NCBI GenBank assembly: GCA_002331025.1
Contig: DCYG01000022.1
Location: 1 to 64,000, forward strand
DNA length: 64,000 nucleotides
From: Firmicutes bacterium UBA2116
Lineage (GTDB): Bacteria; Bacillota; Clostridia; Tissierellales; Sedimentibacteraceae
Reading direction: 5' to 3'
The notes under the pieces were generated by a model. That model had not been told where the DNA came from, made no database searches, and saw only the letters and a program-made list of their open reading frames with translations. Of the stretch, positions 25,053-33,458 are shown in pieces (position 1 is the stretch's first letter; each line of letters begins with the position of its first letter). Both the position numbers and the translations under genes were made by a program.

Positions 25053-25310
25053 ATGGCAAACAATACTATTAACATAGGGTTTGGAAACATAGCGCTGTCT
25101 AACAGAATCATAGCAATTGTAAGTCCCGAATCAGCACCTATTAAGCGTGTAATACAAGAAACCCGTGAAAAAGGAAAGCTTATTGATGCTACGTATGGAA
25201 GAAAAACAAGAGCAGTAATAATTACAGACTGTGAGTATGTAATTTTATCCGCAATACAGCCGGATACCATGGCACAAAGATTTGAACACAACAACCACAA
25301 TATAAAGTAA
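25053..25310 (+). CDS. remA: RemA/DUF370 family regulator
   Basis: An 85-residue protein with the whole RemA pattern: INIGFGNIALSNRIIAIVSPESAPIKRV (split for length), AREKGKLIDATYGRKTRAVI in type (here TREKGKLIDATYGRKTRAVI), and DCEYVILSAIQPDTMAQRF. RemA forms a ring and activates matrix/osmoprotection genes in Bacillus by a nucleosome-like DNA wrap. RBS GGAGATAT. Position between yicC and gmk is conserved in Firmicutes. Confidence 0.95.
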   Translation: MANNTINIGFGNIALSNRIIAIVSPESAPIKRVIQETREKGKLIDATYGRKTRAVIITDCEYVILSAIQPDTMAQRFEHNNHNIK

Positions 25311-25322
25311 TGAGGTGTAAGG

Positions 25323-25928
25323 ATGGACAACGGATTATTGGTGGTTATATCAGGTCCTTCGGGAGCAGGTAAAGGCACGATATGTAAACGGCTCAGGGAA
25401 GTAATGAAGGATTTGAAGGTTTCTGTTTCCGCCACTACTCGTCAGCCAAGATGGGGAGAAATCGAAGGCGAAAGTTATTTCTTTATTGATGAAGAGGACT
25501 TTATAAATAGAATTAATAATGATGAATTCCTTGAATATGCTAAAGTTTATGGGAACTTCTACGGAACTCCGAAAAAAGAAGTATTTAAACAGCTTGAAGC
25601 AGGGAATGATATAATACTTGAAATTGATATTCAGGGAGCTTTGCAGGTTAAAAAGAATTATCCAAGGGGAGTTTTCATTTTCATATTGCCGCCTTCCATT
25701 ACAGAGCTTAAAAACAGAATTGAAGGACGCGGAACGGATTCTAAGGAAGTAATTCTTGAAAGAATGAAGAGTGTTTATGAAGAACTTAATTATGCTTTTG
25801 AGTATGATTATGTAGTATTAAATGATGAAGTTGAATCTGCAGTAGAAAAAATAATATGTATAATTAAATCCGAAAAAAACAGAGCTATCAGAAAAAAAGC
25901 AATAATCAACAAAATCAGAGAGGTATAG
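25323..25928 (+). CDS. gmk: Guanylate kinase
   Basis: A 201-residue enzyme that makes GDP from GMP and ATP in the cytosol. P-loop GPSGAGKGT (residues 12-20). GMP-binding segment SVSATTRQPRWGEIEGESYFFI (broken here), then DIILEIDIQGALQVK and LPPS...RIEGRGTDS lid. Normal family length. It begins 12 bases after remA (RBS TGAGGTG) and is followed 1 base later by rpoZ, so it belongs to the same operon. Confidence 0.97.
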   Translation: MDNGLLVVISGPSGAGKGTICKRLREVMKDLKVSVSATTRQPRWGEIEGESYFFIDEEDFINRINNDEFLEYAKVYGNFYGTPKKEVFKQLEAGNDIILEIDIQGALQVKKNYPRGVFIFILPPSITELKNRIEGRGTDSKEVILERMKSVYEELNYAFEYDYVVLNDEVESAVEKIICIIKSEKNRAIRKKAIINKIREV

Positions 25929-25929
25929 T

Positions 25930-26214
25930 ATGAAGAGAGTTTCGATTGATGAATTAATAGATATGGTGGACAGCAGATATTCGTTGGTAACAATTATATC
26001 TAAAAGAGCAAGACAAATAATTGACGGTTCCGAGGTAATGGTAAAAACTAATACAATTAAACCGGTTGGAATTGCAATTGAAGAGTTTCACGAAAATAAA
26101 TACGAGCCGATTTATGATTATGACAAATATAAAAAAGCTCTTGCAGAAAATGCAGTAAATGAATCATCAGAGCAAGCTGATGCTGATGAAGAAAAAAATA
26201 ATACCGACGAATAA
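25930..26214 (+). CDS. rpoZ: RNA polymerase omega subunit
   Basis: A 94-residue protein. Core motif IDELIDMVDSRYSLVTIISKRARQI (broken for length) with the conserved R-Y-x-L-V-x-x-x-x-K-R-A-R-Q, then KTNTIKPVGIAIEEF and an acidic tail. Omega helps assemble the beta' subunit and binds (p)ppGpp in some bacteria. It is followed by a terminator hairpin instead of coaBC, the common next gene. Confidence 0.94.
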   Translation: MKRVSIDELIDMVDSRYSLVTIISKRARQIIDGSEVMVKTNTIKPVGIAIEEFHENKYEPIYDYDKYKKALAENAVNESSEQADADEEKNNTDE

Positions 26215-26235
26215 TAATTAAAATTATGAAGTAAC

Positions 26236-26267
26236 AATAATCAGTCTATGACTGATTATTTAATTTT
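26236..26267 (+). terminator. Terminator between rpoZ and priA
   Basis: AATAATCAGTC (26236-26246) pairs perfectly with GACTGATTATT (26250-26260) round a 3-base loop, followed by TAATTTTA. It should end or attenuate the yicC-rpoZ transcript before priA. Confidence 0.75.
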
Positions 26268-26290
26268 ACACTTACAGTTAAGAGGCAGGC

Positions 26291-28702
26291 ATGTATAAAA
26301 AATTTGTTCAGGTAATATTAAACAACAATTCTAAAAGCATCGATCAGCTTTTTACTTACGGTGTTCCGGATACTTTAGCAGATGCTGTGGAAATTGGTAA
26401 AAGAGTGAAGGTAAACTTCGGTAATAACAAGCACATGATTGATGCATTGATTGTATCAATTGATTACTCATGCCAGATTCCCGAGCATAAAATTAAGACA
26501 ATCATTGACGTACTTGATGATGTTCCTGTTGCAGGCGAAGAAATGATAAAGCTTATTTTTTGGATAAGAGAAAGATATATATGCAAGTATTCTGATGCTA
26601 TTCGTCTGCTGATTCCCGCAGCGATTAAATATGAGCATAATATAGTTGTCAAAGCTAAAGAAATCAACAATGTCTCATTGAGCGACAAAGAAAAAGAACT
26701 GTATAACTTAATCAAAGATAATCCTCTGGAATTAAAAAATTTAAAAAAGCACTATACCCATAGTGATATATTTACAGTTATAGATAATCTGAAGGATAAA
26801 GATGCAATCGAAATAATAAGTAAGGACAAGTTAAAAGGAAAGGAAGCTTATGAAAAATATGTTTCCTTAATTGAGTACAAGAATATTGATGAATACGATA
26901 TAAATAAAACTAAAAATCAAGTTAATATTATAAATTACCTGAAAGAGAATAAATTAGTAAATATAAAGAAGCTGTCGGAGGATTTAGGTATATCACCGGC
27001 AGTAATCAACAACTTAATTAAAAAGAATATATTAAAAGAAGAATATATTTTGTATCAAATTGAAGAAAAGAATGTTATAAAAAACGAATTAAAACTAAAT
27101 GAAGAGCAAAAAAACGCATGCGAAAGTATAATTTCATCCGACAATAAAGTATTTTTGCTCCATGGTGTGACAGGCAGCGGAAAAACCGAAGTTTATATGA
27201 ATATAATCGAACATTATATCAATGAAAATAAACAATCCATCATGCTTGTTCCTGAGATATCCCTTACTGCTCAAACCATAGACAGATTTGAGAAAAGATT
27301 CGGCAATAAAATAGCGGTTTTTCATTCGAAATTAAGCAAGAAAGAAAAGCTTATACAATGGACAAAGGTGCATAACAAGGAAGTAGATGTTGTAATCGGA
27401 GCACGTTCAGCTATTTTTGCACCTATCAGGGATTTAGGCGCTATAATTATAGATGAGGAGCATGAAGACAGCTATATTTCTTCAACCTCTCCCAAATACA
27501 ATACAATTGAAGTTGCTATAAAAATGGCCCATAATTTGAACAGCAAGGTAGTACTCGGCTCTGCAACTCCATCTATAAATACCTACTATATGGCTCAGAA
27601 GGGTCAGATTGAAATAATAGAGTTAAAAAACAGAGTGAATAATCAAATGCCTGATATGAAAATAATAGACATGAGCAGCGAATTGGATAAAGGAAACAAT
27701 ACCCTCATAAGCGAAGAGCTGTATGAAAGCATTAAAAAAACTTTAATTAATAAAGAGCAGGCAATTTTATTTTTAAATAAAAGAGGTTATTCGGGATTTG
27801 TAACTTGCAAAAAATGCGGTCATGTAATTAAATGCGACCGTTGTGACGTATCAATGACCTACCACATCAAAGGCAATATGCTTAAATGTCACTATTGCGG
27901 CAGGACAAAACGGATGATGTATGAATGCCCCAAGTGCGGCAGTAAAAAAATTGAGCAGTTCAGCGCAGGAACTCAGCATGTGGAAAGATTGGTTAAGCAA
28001 CTGTTTCCAAATGCTGTAACTGAGCGAATGGATGTTGATTCAATGACAGACAGGGACTGCTATGAAGATATATACAGACGATTTAAAAATGGAAGTATCG
28101 ATATATTAATAGGAACCCAGATGCTTGCCAAAGGATTTGATTTTCCCGATGTTACGACGGTTGGAGTGTTGGTGGCTGATGCAATTTTAAATCTGCCCTT
28201 TTACAATGCCAGCGAAAAAACATTCCAGCTTATCACTCAGGTAAGCGGCAGAGCAGGAAGAGGCAGCAAGACAGGAAATGTATTTATTCAGACCTATGAG
28301 CCCAACAATTTTATAATAAATGCGGCTAAGAACAACAATTATGAATTATTTATAACCGAAGAGCTGAAATTAAGAAAAGAATTTGCATTTCCGCCGTTTA
28401 TTAATATAATAAATATATGCCTCATATCAAAAAATGAGGATTTAGTCATAAAGACGGCAAATGAAAAGTATGAAGAAATAAAAGAAGCCGTTAAAGATAT
28501 GGTTAAGGAAAGAAGCTTATTATTATATAGACCTATACCGCATTCGATTTACAAGATTAATGACGAATACAGAATCAATTTATTTATAAAGGCATCGCGA
28601 AGTAAAATGGCCGAGTTAAAGAAAATACTGAGAAGTGTATACATGGACAAAGATATAGAATATATAAAAGTAAGTATAAATATTAATACCGATACGGTTT
28701 AG
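26291..28702 (+). CDS. priA: Primosomal protein N' (replication restart helicase)
   Basis: An 803-residue superfamily 2 helicase that reloads the replisome at stalled forks. The N-terminal 3'BD reads FVQVILNNNSKSIDQLFTY. Walker A is HGVTGSGKTEVY (about 292-303), then PEISLTAQ, VIGARSAIFAP, DEEHEDSY (Walker B) and GSATPS. The zinc region has eight Cys as C-x2-C-x5-C-x2-C...C-x2-C...C-x2-C (about 512-555). Motif V/VI reads IGTQMLAKGFDFPDVTTVGV and QVSGRAGRG. Full length. Confidence 0.97.
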   Translation: MYKKFVQVILNNNSKSIDQLFTYGVPDTLADAVEIGKRVKVNFGNNKHMIDALIVSIDYSCQIPEHKIKTIIDVLDDVPVAGEEMIKLIFWIRERYICKYSDAIRLLIPAAIKYEHNIVVKAKEINNVSLSDKEKELYNLIKDNPLELKNLKKHYTHSDIFTVIDNLKDKDAIEIISKDKLKGKEAYEKYVSLIEYKNIDEYDINKTKNQVNIINYLKENKLVNIKKLSEDLGISPAVINNLIKKNILKEEYILYQIEEKNVIKNELKLNEEQKNACESIISSDNKVFLLHGVTGSGKTEVYMNIIEHYINENKQSIMLVPEISLTAQTIDRFEKRFGNKIAVFHSKLSKKEKLIQWTKVHNKEVDVVIGARSAIFAPIRDLGAIIIDEEHEDSYISSTSPKYNTIEVAIKMAHNLNSKVVLGSATPSINTYYMAQKGQIEIIELKNRVNNQMPDMKIIDMSSELDKGNNTLISEELYESIKKTLINKEQAILFLNKRGYSGFVTCKKCGHVIKCDRCDVSMTYHIKGNMLKCHYCGRTKRMMYECPKCGSKKIEQFSAGTQHVERLVKQLFPNAVTERMDVDSMTDRDCYEDIYRRFKNGSIDILIGTQMLAKGFDFPDVTTVGVLVADAILNLPFYNASEKTFQLITQVSGRAGRGSKTGNVFIQTYEPNNFIINAAKNNNYELFITEELKLRKEFAFPPFINIINICLISKNEDLVIKTANEKYEEIKEAVKDMVKERSLLLYRPIPHSIYKINDEYRINLFIKASRSKMAELKKILRSVYMDKDIEYIKVSININTDTV

Positions 28703-28717
28703 ATGATAGGAGGAATT

Positions 28718-29170
28718 ATGGCTTTAAGAAATTTAAGATATGACGGAGATGAAATACTGAGAAAAAAAAGCAAGGAAATAAGCTCTATAGATGGTAGAAT
28801 TTTGACTCTCCTTGATGATATGGTTGATACAATGTATGAAAATGATGGAGTTGGCTTGGCTGCGCCGCAGGTGGGAATATTAAAACGTGCCGTAGTGATA
28901 GATGTGGAAGACGGAAACGTATATAAAATGATTAATCCTAGGATATTAAGCATATCTGACGAAGAGCAAACTGCACAGGAGGGATGCCTGAGTGTGCCTG
29001 AAACAAAAGGAATGGTTTCGAGACCCATAAAGGTTACCGCTGAATACACAGATGTGGAAGGAAACTTGGTAACCATCGAGGCAGAAGGATTATTGGCTAG
29101 AGCAATTTGCCATGAGATAGATCATTTAAACGGAGTATTGTTTACAGACAAAATAATAAAAAGTAATTAA
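28718..29170 (+). CDS. def: Peptide deformylase
   Basis: A 150-residue metal-dependent enzyme that removes N-formyl groups from new proteins. Motif 1 is GVGLAAPQVG (about 41-50), motif 2 EGCLSVPE (Cys metal ligand), motif 3 ICHEIDHLNG (two His ligands and catalytic Glu). The chosen ATG at 28718 has AGGAGG at 6 bases. An upstream ATG at 28703 overlaps that RBS. It lies between priA and fmt, as in most Firmicutes. Confidence 0.96.
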   Translation: MALRNLRYDGDEILRKKSKEISSIDGRILTLLDDMVDTMYENDGVGLAAPQVGILKRAVVIDVEDGNVYKMINPRILSISDEEQTAQEGCLSVPETKGMVSRPIKVTAEYTDVEGNLVTIEAEGLLARAICHEIDHLNGVLFTDKIIKSN

Positions 29171-29179
29171 GGTGGAATT

Positions 29180-30109
29180 ATGAACGTTATTTTTATGGGA
29201 ACACCTGGATTTGCTGTACCAACTTTGAAAAAGCTTTATGAAAACGGACATGAAATAAAGCTTGTGGTTACACAGCCAGATAAACCATCAGGAAGAGGAA
29301 AAAAGCTAAAAAAATCAGAGGTAAAAGAAGCCGCTGAGGAGTTAGGATTGTCTGTTTTCCAGCCTGATAAAATAAAAAAACAAGAAAATATAGATATATT
29401 AAAATCATATGATCCTGACGTAATAGTTGTAGTTGCTTACGGACAAATATTAAACAGGGAGATTTTAACGATGCCTAAATACGGCTGCATCAATGTTCAC
29501 GCTTCGCTTTTGCCTGAACTTAGGGGGGCAGCTCCGTTAAACTGGGCAATAATAAACGGTGAAACGATGACCGGAGTTACAACCATGCAAATGGATGTTG
29601 GTTTAGACACCGGTGATATGCTTTTAAAATCAGAAGTAGAAATTTGTGAAGATATGATTGTCGGAGAGCTTCATGATATTTTGATGCACAAGGGTGCGGA
29701 CTTATTGATTGAAACATTAAATAAGCTTGAGAGAAATGAAATAGTTCCGCAAAAACAGGATGATTTACTTTCAAGCTATGCGCCGTTGCTTAATAACGAA
29801 AATCGTAAAATAAGTTGGAGCTCCACAGCAAAAAATATCCATGATTTAATCAGAGGACTTTCTCCGTGGCCTACCGCATATTTTACCATGGATGATAAAA
29901 CCGTTAAGGTGTTTAAATCATCCTATAAAAATGATAATACTGATTATGAACCGGGTTACGTAATAAAAGCAAGTGATGAAGGAATTTTTGTTAAAGCAAA
30001 AGACGGAATTGTAATACTTAAAGAAATTCAAATGCCCGGCAAAAATAAAATTACAGTGGAAGCTTATTTAAGAGGGAACAAGTTCCCTGAACGCATTGTA
30101 TTACCATAA
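29180..30109 (+). CDS. fmt: Methionyl-tRNA formyltransferase
   Basis: A 309-residue enzyme that formylates initiator Met-tRNA using 10-formyl-THF. It opens NVIFMGTPGFAVPTL. The catalytic core is INVHASLLPELRGAAPLNWAI (broken here; N, H and the SLLP loop are the hallmark), then MDVGLDTGDML. The C-terminal domain begins about residue 205. RBS AAGGTGG. The gene that usually follows within the operon (often a DUF116 or zinc-metalloprotease gene, then rsmB) is displaced by about 23 kb of accessory DNA. Confidence 0.96.
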   Translation: MNVIFMGTPGFAVPTLKKLYENGHEIKLVVTQPDKPSGRGKKLKKSEVKEAAEELGLSVFQPDKIKKQENIDILKSYDPDVIVVVAYGQILNREILTMPKYGCINVHASLLPELRGAAPLNWAIINGETMTGVTTMQMDVGLDTGDMLLKSEVEICEDMIVGELHDILMHKGADLLIETLNKLERNEIVPQKQDDLLSSYAPLLNNENRKISWSSTAKNIHDLIRGLSPWPTAYFTMDDKTVKVFKSSYKNDNTDYEPGYVIKASDEGIFVKAKDGIVILKEIQMPGKNKITVEAYLRGNKFPERIVLP

Positions 30110-30138
30110 ATATACAAACTGCGAGAGGAGTGAAAACG

Positions 30139-31899
30139 ATGACAGCACTAATGGAGTCAGAAAAAGATGTTAATGAAATTGCTAAAGCTATCGCGTCGGC
30201 TTTAAAAGTAGATGTAGAAATTGTTGATACAGAGCTCATCAGGGTAGCAGTTGTAGGAAAACTTGAGTATATGAAAGGAAAAAAATTGTTTACATCCGGC
30301 TTTAACTATAAAAGATCAATTAATACCGGAGAAAAGTATATTATTGAATTGCCGGGAGAAAATGAGCTTTGCAGAGGTTGTGAATGGCATGGCGATTGTA
30401 TATATAAGATGGTTGTTTACGCCCCTATAAAAGGAAAGGATGAGGTTGTGGGTGTAATTTCATTAACAGCATTTAATGATGAACAATATGAAATACTAAA
30501 AAATAATTTAAATGCAAATCTATCCTTTGTTGACATAATGGCAAATCTTATATTTAGTAAGGTAATGGAAAATAGGATGTTTAAAGATACTCTTATTATG
30601 AAAGATAAGCTTAATCAAGTTATTAATTCAATAGACAGCGGTATTATAGCAACTGATAATGAAGGAAGAATAACACACATAAATCAGGTAGGCATAGAAA
30701 AACTTAAACTTTTCAGTAAAGAAGATATCTTGGGGATTAAATTAAAAAATATATTTCCTGCACTAGAGTATGAAAAAATTTTAAATTCAAAGGAAAGAAA
30801 TCTTAAAAAGCAGGAAATATGCAATTTAATAAATTCAAAGCATGATAAGTATATAGTTAATATAAGAAAAGTATTTTTTAATAATGAACTGGAAGGAATA
30901 GTTCTTTCGTTTGAAAATTATAATAATGCCAAAAGCAGCGCTTATACGCTTGTCAGCGGAGATATACCTATAAGCACAGATGATATCATTGGACACAGTG
31001 CAGCTATGAGCAATGTTAAAAAAATGACGTTAAGAATAGCAAAAAGCAATTCCACAGTAATGTTAATAGGAGAAACAGGTACAGGAAAAGAGGTATTTGC
31101 AAGAGCCATTCATTATCACAGCTTAAGGAGAGACAAGCCCTTTGTTACCATAAATTGTAGTGCTATTCCGGATACTTTAATAGAAAGTGAGTTATTCGGA
31201 TATGAAAAAGGAGCATTTACCGGAGCTAATAAACTGGGCAAACCCGGAAAGTTTGAGATAGCAAATGGCGGTACTTTATTCCTTGATGAAATTGAAGCAT
31301 TACCTATACATATGCAGCCAAAATTACTTAGAGTTTTACAAGAAAAAGAAGTTATCAGAGTAGGGTCAAATGAAACATTGCCTATCGATGTAAGAATTAT
31401 TTCGGCAACAAATGCAAACCTTGAGAATTCAATAAAAAAGGGGGAATTTCGTGCAGATTTATATCATAGATTGAACGTTATTCCAATCGTTATCCCGCCG
31501 CTTAGAGAAAGAAGGGAAGACATCCTTTTGCTGACAAATTATTTTATCGATAAATTTTCAAAGGTAATGGGAAGAAATATTAAAGGTATTGAAAAAGAGT
31601 TAGATACGCTTTTATTAAATTATCCATGGCCCGGTAATGTAAGAGAATTAAAAAATGCCATAGAATTTGCGATAAATCTTGAAGAGGGCGAATATATAAC
31701 TATTAACAATATTCCGTTAACTATCAGAGAGTTTAGCGAACCTCAAGAAACTAAAGAACAAACATTGAAGGAAATTGAAAATTATCATATTAAGGAAGCC
31801 CTGAACAAATACGGCTGGGATGAGAACGGTCGGCTTTTAGCAGCAAAAAAATTAGGTATAAGCAGAGCTACTATTTACAGAAAAATTAAAAATCTATAA
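30139..31899 (+). CDS. Sigma-54-dependent transcriptional activator with GAF-like and PAS sensor domains
   Basis: A 586-residue enhancer-binding protein. Residues 1-145 form a GAF/sensory region holding a Cys cluster (LCRGCEWHGDC). A PAS domain (about 155-260) starts INSIDSGIIATDNEGRI. The AAA+ domain has Walker A GETGTGKE, the sigma-54 contact loop GAFTGA, Walker B TLFLDEIEAL and R-finger region HRLNVIPIVIPPLRERRED. The C-terminal Fis-type helix-turn-helix ends KKLGISRATIYRKIKNL. It probably activates the adjacent downstream promoter at 32134. I chose ATG 30139 over GTG 30130 for spacing to GAGAGGAG. Confidence 0.92.
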   Translation: MTALMESEKDVNEIAKAIASALKVDVEIVDTELIRVAVVGKLEYMKGKKLFTSGFNYKRSINTGEKYIIELPGENELCRGCEWHGDCIYKMVVYAPIKGKDEVVGVISLTAFNDEQYEILKNNLNANLSFVDIMANLIFSKVMENRMFKDTLIMKDKLNQVINSIDSGIIATDNEGRITHINQVGIEKLKLFSKEDILGIKLKNIFPALEYEKILNSKERNLKKQEICNLINSKHDKYIVNIRKVFFNNELEGIVLSFENYNNAKSSAYTLVSGDIPISTDDIIGHSAAMSNVKKMTLRIAKSNSTVMLIGETGTGKEVFARAIHYHSLRRDKPFVTINCSAIPDTLIESELFGYEKGAFTGANKLGKPGKFEIANGGTLFLDEIEALPIHMQPKLLRVLQEKEVIRVGSNETLPIDVRIISATNANLENSIKKGEFRADLYHRLNVIPIVIPPLRERREDILLLTNYFIDKFSKVMGRNIKGIEKELDTLLLNYPWPGNVRELKNAIEFAINLEEGEYITINNIPLTIREFSEPQETKEQTLKEIENYHIKEALNKYGWDENGRLLAAKKLGISRATIYRKIKNL

Positions 31900-31938
31900 C
31901 ATCTCAACTTGATACAAGCATATCAAGTTGAGATGTTA
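31897..31938. promoter_or_regulatory. 18-base-arm palindrome, likely activator binding site (UAS) and/or terminator
   Basis: Arms 31897-31914 and 31921-31938 are perfect inverted complements around CAAGCA; the half-site is TATCAAGTTGAGATG. It begins at the activator stop codon and lies about 215 bases before the sigma-54 promoter, normal for an enhancer. It is not followed directly by a T-run, which favours a protein-binding site over a terminator. Confidence 0.7.
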
Positions 31939-31989
31939 ACGATATCATTAGTTTTTTGATAAATACAGCAAGAATACTTTGTGAACATG

Positions 31990-32004
31990 TATCAAATTGA
32001 GATG
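31990..32004 (+). promoter_or_regulatory. Second activator half-site
   Basis: TATCAAATTGAGATG repeats the palindrome half-site TATCAAGTTGAGATG with a single mismatch, 69 bases further on. It supports the view that this sequence is a protein-recognition element rather than a terminator. Confidence 0.6.
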
Positions 32005-32133
32005 AAAAATTAATTCTTTAATGCTTTGAATTAGTTTTTTTTATTATAAAAATATATATTAAAAAAAATCAAAGCTTAGTTTTCAAACGTAAAACAAACG
32101 TTTCCAATATATAATTTTATTTTTAATAGCAGT

Positions 32134-32149
32134 TGGTATAGATTTTGCT
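32134..32149 (+). promoter_or_regulatory. Sigma-54 (-24/-12) promoter of the oxidation cluster
   Basis: TGGTAT-AGATT-TTGCT matches TGGCAC-N5-TTGCW, with the invariant GG (32135-32136) and GC (32147-32148) at the exact family spacing. The first cluster gene starts 65 bases downstream. The remainder of the 314-base gap 31900-32213 is the palindrome, the half-site and AT-rich spacer containing a small AAACGT/ACGTTT inverted repeat at about 32085-32103. Confidence 0.8.
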
Positions 32150-32213
32150 AATTATAACTTATAGCAACTTCGTAAAATGATACGAAAAATAAAATTATTT
32201 TGGAGGATATAGT

Positions 32214-33338
32214 ATGAAAGGCAAAAGAACAACTTTTCTTTATTTATCAGAGCCGGACATGATTAAAGCAGGAGTACTTGACGGTAAACAATGTGTTCAG
32301 GCTATCGATGACATGTTTAAGGTTGTAGGGGAAGGCGATTATATTATGGGAGGCTTAAGTGGAAATGAACATGGACAACGTATATATTTCCCGCCAGAAA
32401 AGCTGTTTCCTAATATGCCTGTAGCCGGCCCTGATCGTCGTTTTATGGCAATGATAGCCTATCTTGGTGGTAAATTTAATGTTTGTGCAGAAAAATGGTA
32501 TGGTTCTAATATTGAAAACAGCAAACACGGTCTTCCAAGATCAGTCCTGATTGTTGTTTTAAATGATGTAGAAACAGGTGAGCCATTAGCAATTATGTCA
32601 GCTAACCTTCTGAGTGCAATGAGAACAGGTGCTGTTCCGGCAGTCGGAGCAAAATATCTCGCAAGCAAAAATGCAAAAATTGCTGCTTGTATAGGTGCCG
32701 GCGTTATAAGCAAGGCTACTATAACCTGCATGAAGGCCGCTCTTCCTCAGTTGGAAAAAGCTTTGGTTTATGATTTATTTACCGAAAAATCAAAAGCTTT
32801 TTGTGAAGAAATGAGCGAAAAATTGGGGTTTCAATTTGAAGTTGCTGATTCAATGGAAGAAGCCGTCAGAGCAGCTGACGTAATAACTATTGCGACAGCC
32901 GGAAAAAGCAAACCAATACTTAAAAAAGAATGGGTTAAGCCAAATGCTTTTATTGCTACACAAGGTACCGCTGACATTCCGGATGATTTATTTACTTCTT
33001 CCCGTATAGTATTTGATGAAACACAGATGCATAAATCTTGGAAAGAGGAAGAAGAAGCAATTCCGGAGGAACATGCTTCCAAGCGTCTTGGTTTCCCTGG
33101 TGCAGGGGTATTTCGTTTATGTGATGAAGGTAAAATCAATCTGTCAGATATTTGCGACCTAAGTAAAATAGCTTATGGAACAGAACAAGGCAGAACAAAT
33201 GAAGATGAAAGATTTATATTAATAGTCGGAGGAATGCCTGTTGAAGATGCTGCATGGGGTCGTGTTCTTTTTGATAATGCCGTTCAAATGGGAATAGGTC
33301 AGGAATTGGTTCTTTGGGAAGAGGCATATTGGAGGTAA
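32214..33338 (+). CDS. Ornithine cyclodeaminase / mu-crystallin family enzyme
   Basis: A 374-residue NAD(P)-dependent enzyme, a little longer than most of the family. LNDVETGEPLAIMSANLLSAMRTGAV (broken here; substrate and NAD contact region) is followed by the Rossmann loop CIGAGVISKATI (about 160-171), ADVITIATAGKSKPIL and a late D-E-T-Q segment. Members include ornithine cyclodeaminase, alanine dehydrogenase, ketimine reductase and opine-type reductases, so the precise reaction cannot be read off. GGAGGA RBS. In Agrobacterium opine loci, ocd lies beside the same type of flavin oxidase found downstream here. Confidence 0.85.
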   Translation: MKGKRTTFLYLSEPDMIKAGVLDGKQCVQAIDDMFKVVGEGDYIMGGLSGNEHGQRIYFPPEKLFPNMPVAGPDRRFMAMIAYLGGKFNVCAEKWYGSNIENSKHGLPRSVLIVVLNDVETGEPLAIMSANLLSAMRTGAVPAVGAKYLASKNAKIAACIGAGVISKATITCMKAALPQLEKALVYDLFTEKSKAFCEEMSEKLGFQFEVADSMEEAVRAADVITIATAGKSKPILKKEWVKPNAFIATQGTADIPDDLFTSSRIVFDETQMHKSWKEEEEAIPEEHASKRLGFPGAGVFRLCDEGKINLSDICDLSKIAYGTEQGRTNEDERFILIVGGMPVEDAAWGRVLFDNAVQMGIGQELVLWEEAYWR

Positions 33339-33458
33339 AACTTTATAAAAGGTTAACGTTTTACTACCGGAAGAAGAGGCGAAAATTAACAAGTTAATAA
33401 TGGTTACAGTAATAAATTGTAAATTGATTATAACTATCTTATATAAGGAGTGAGAATA

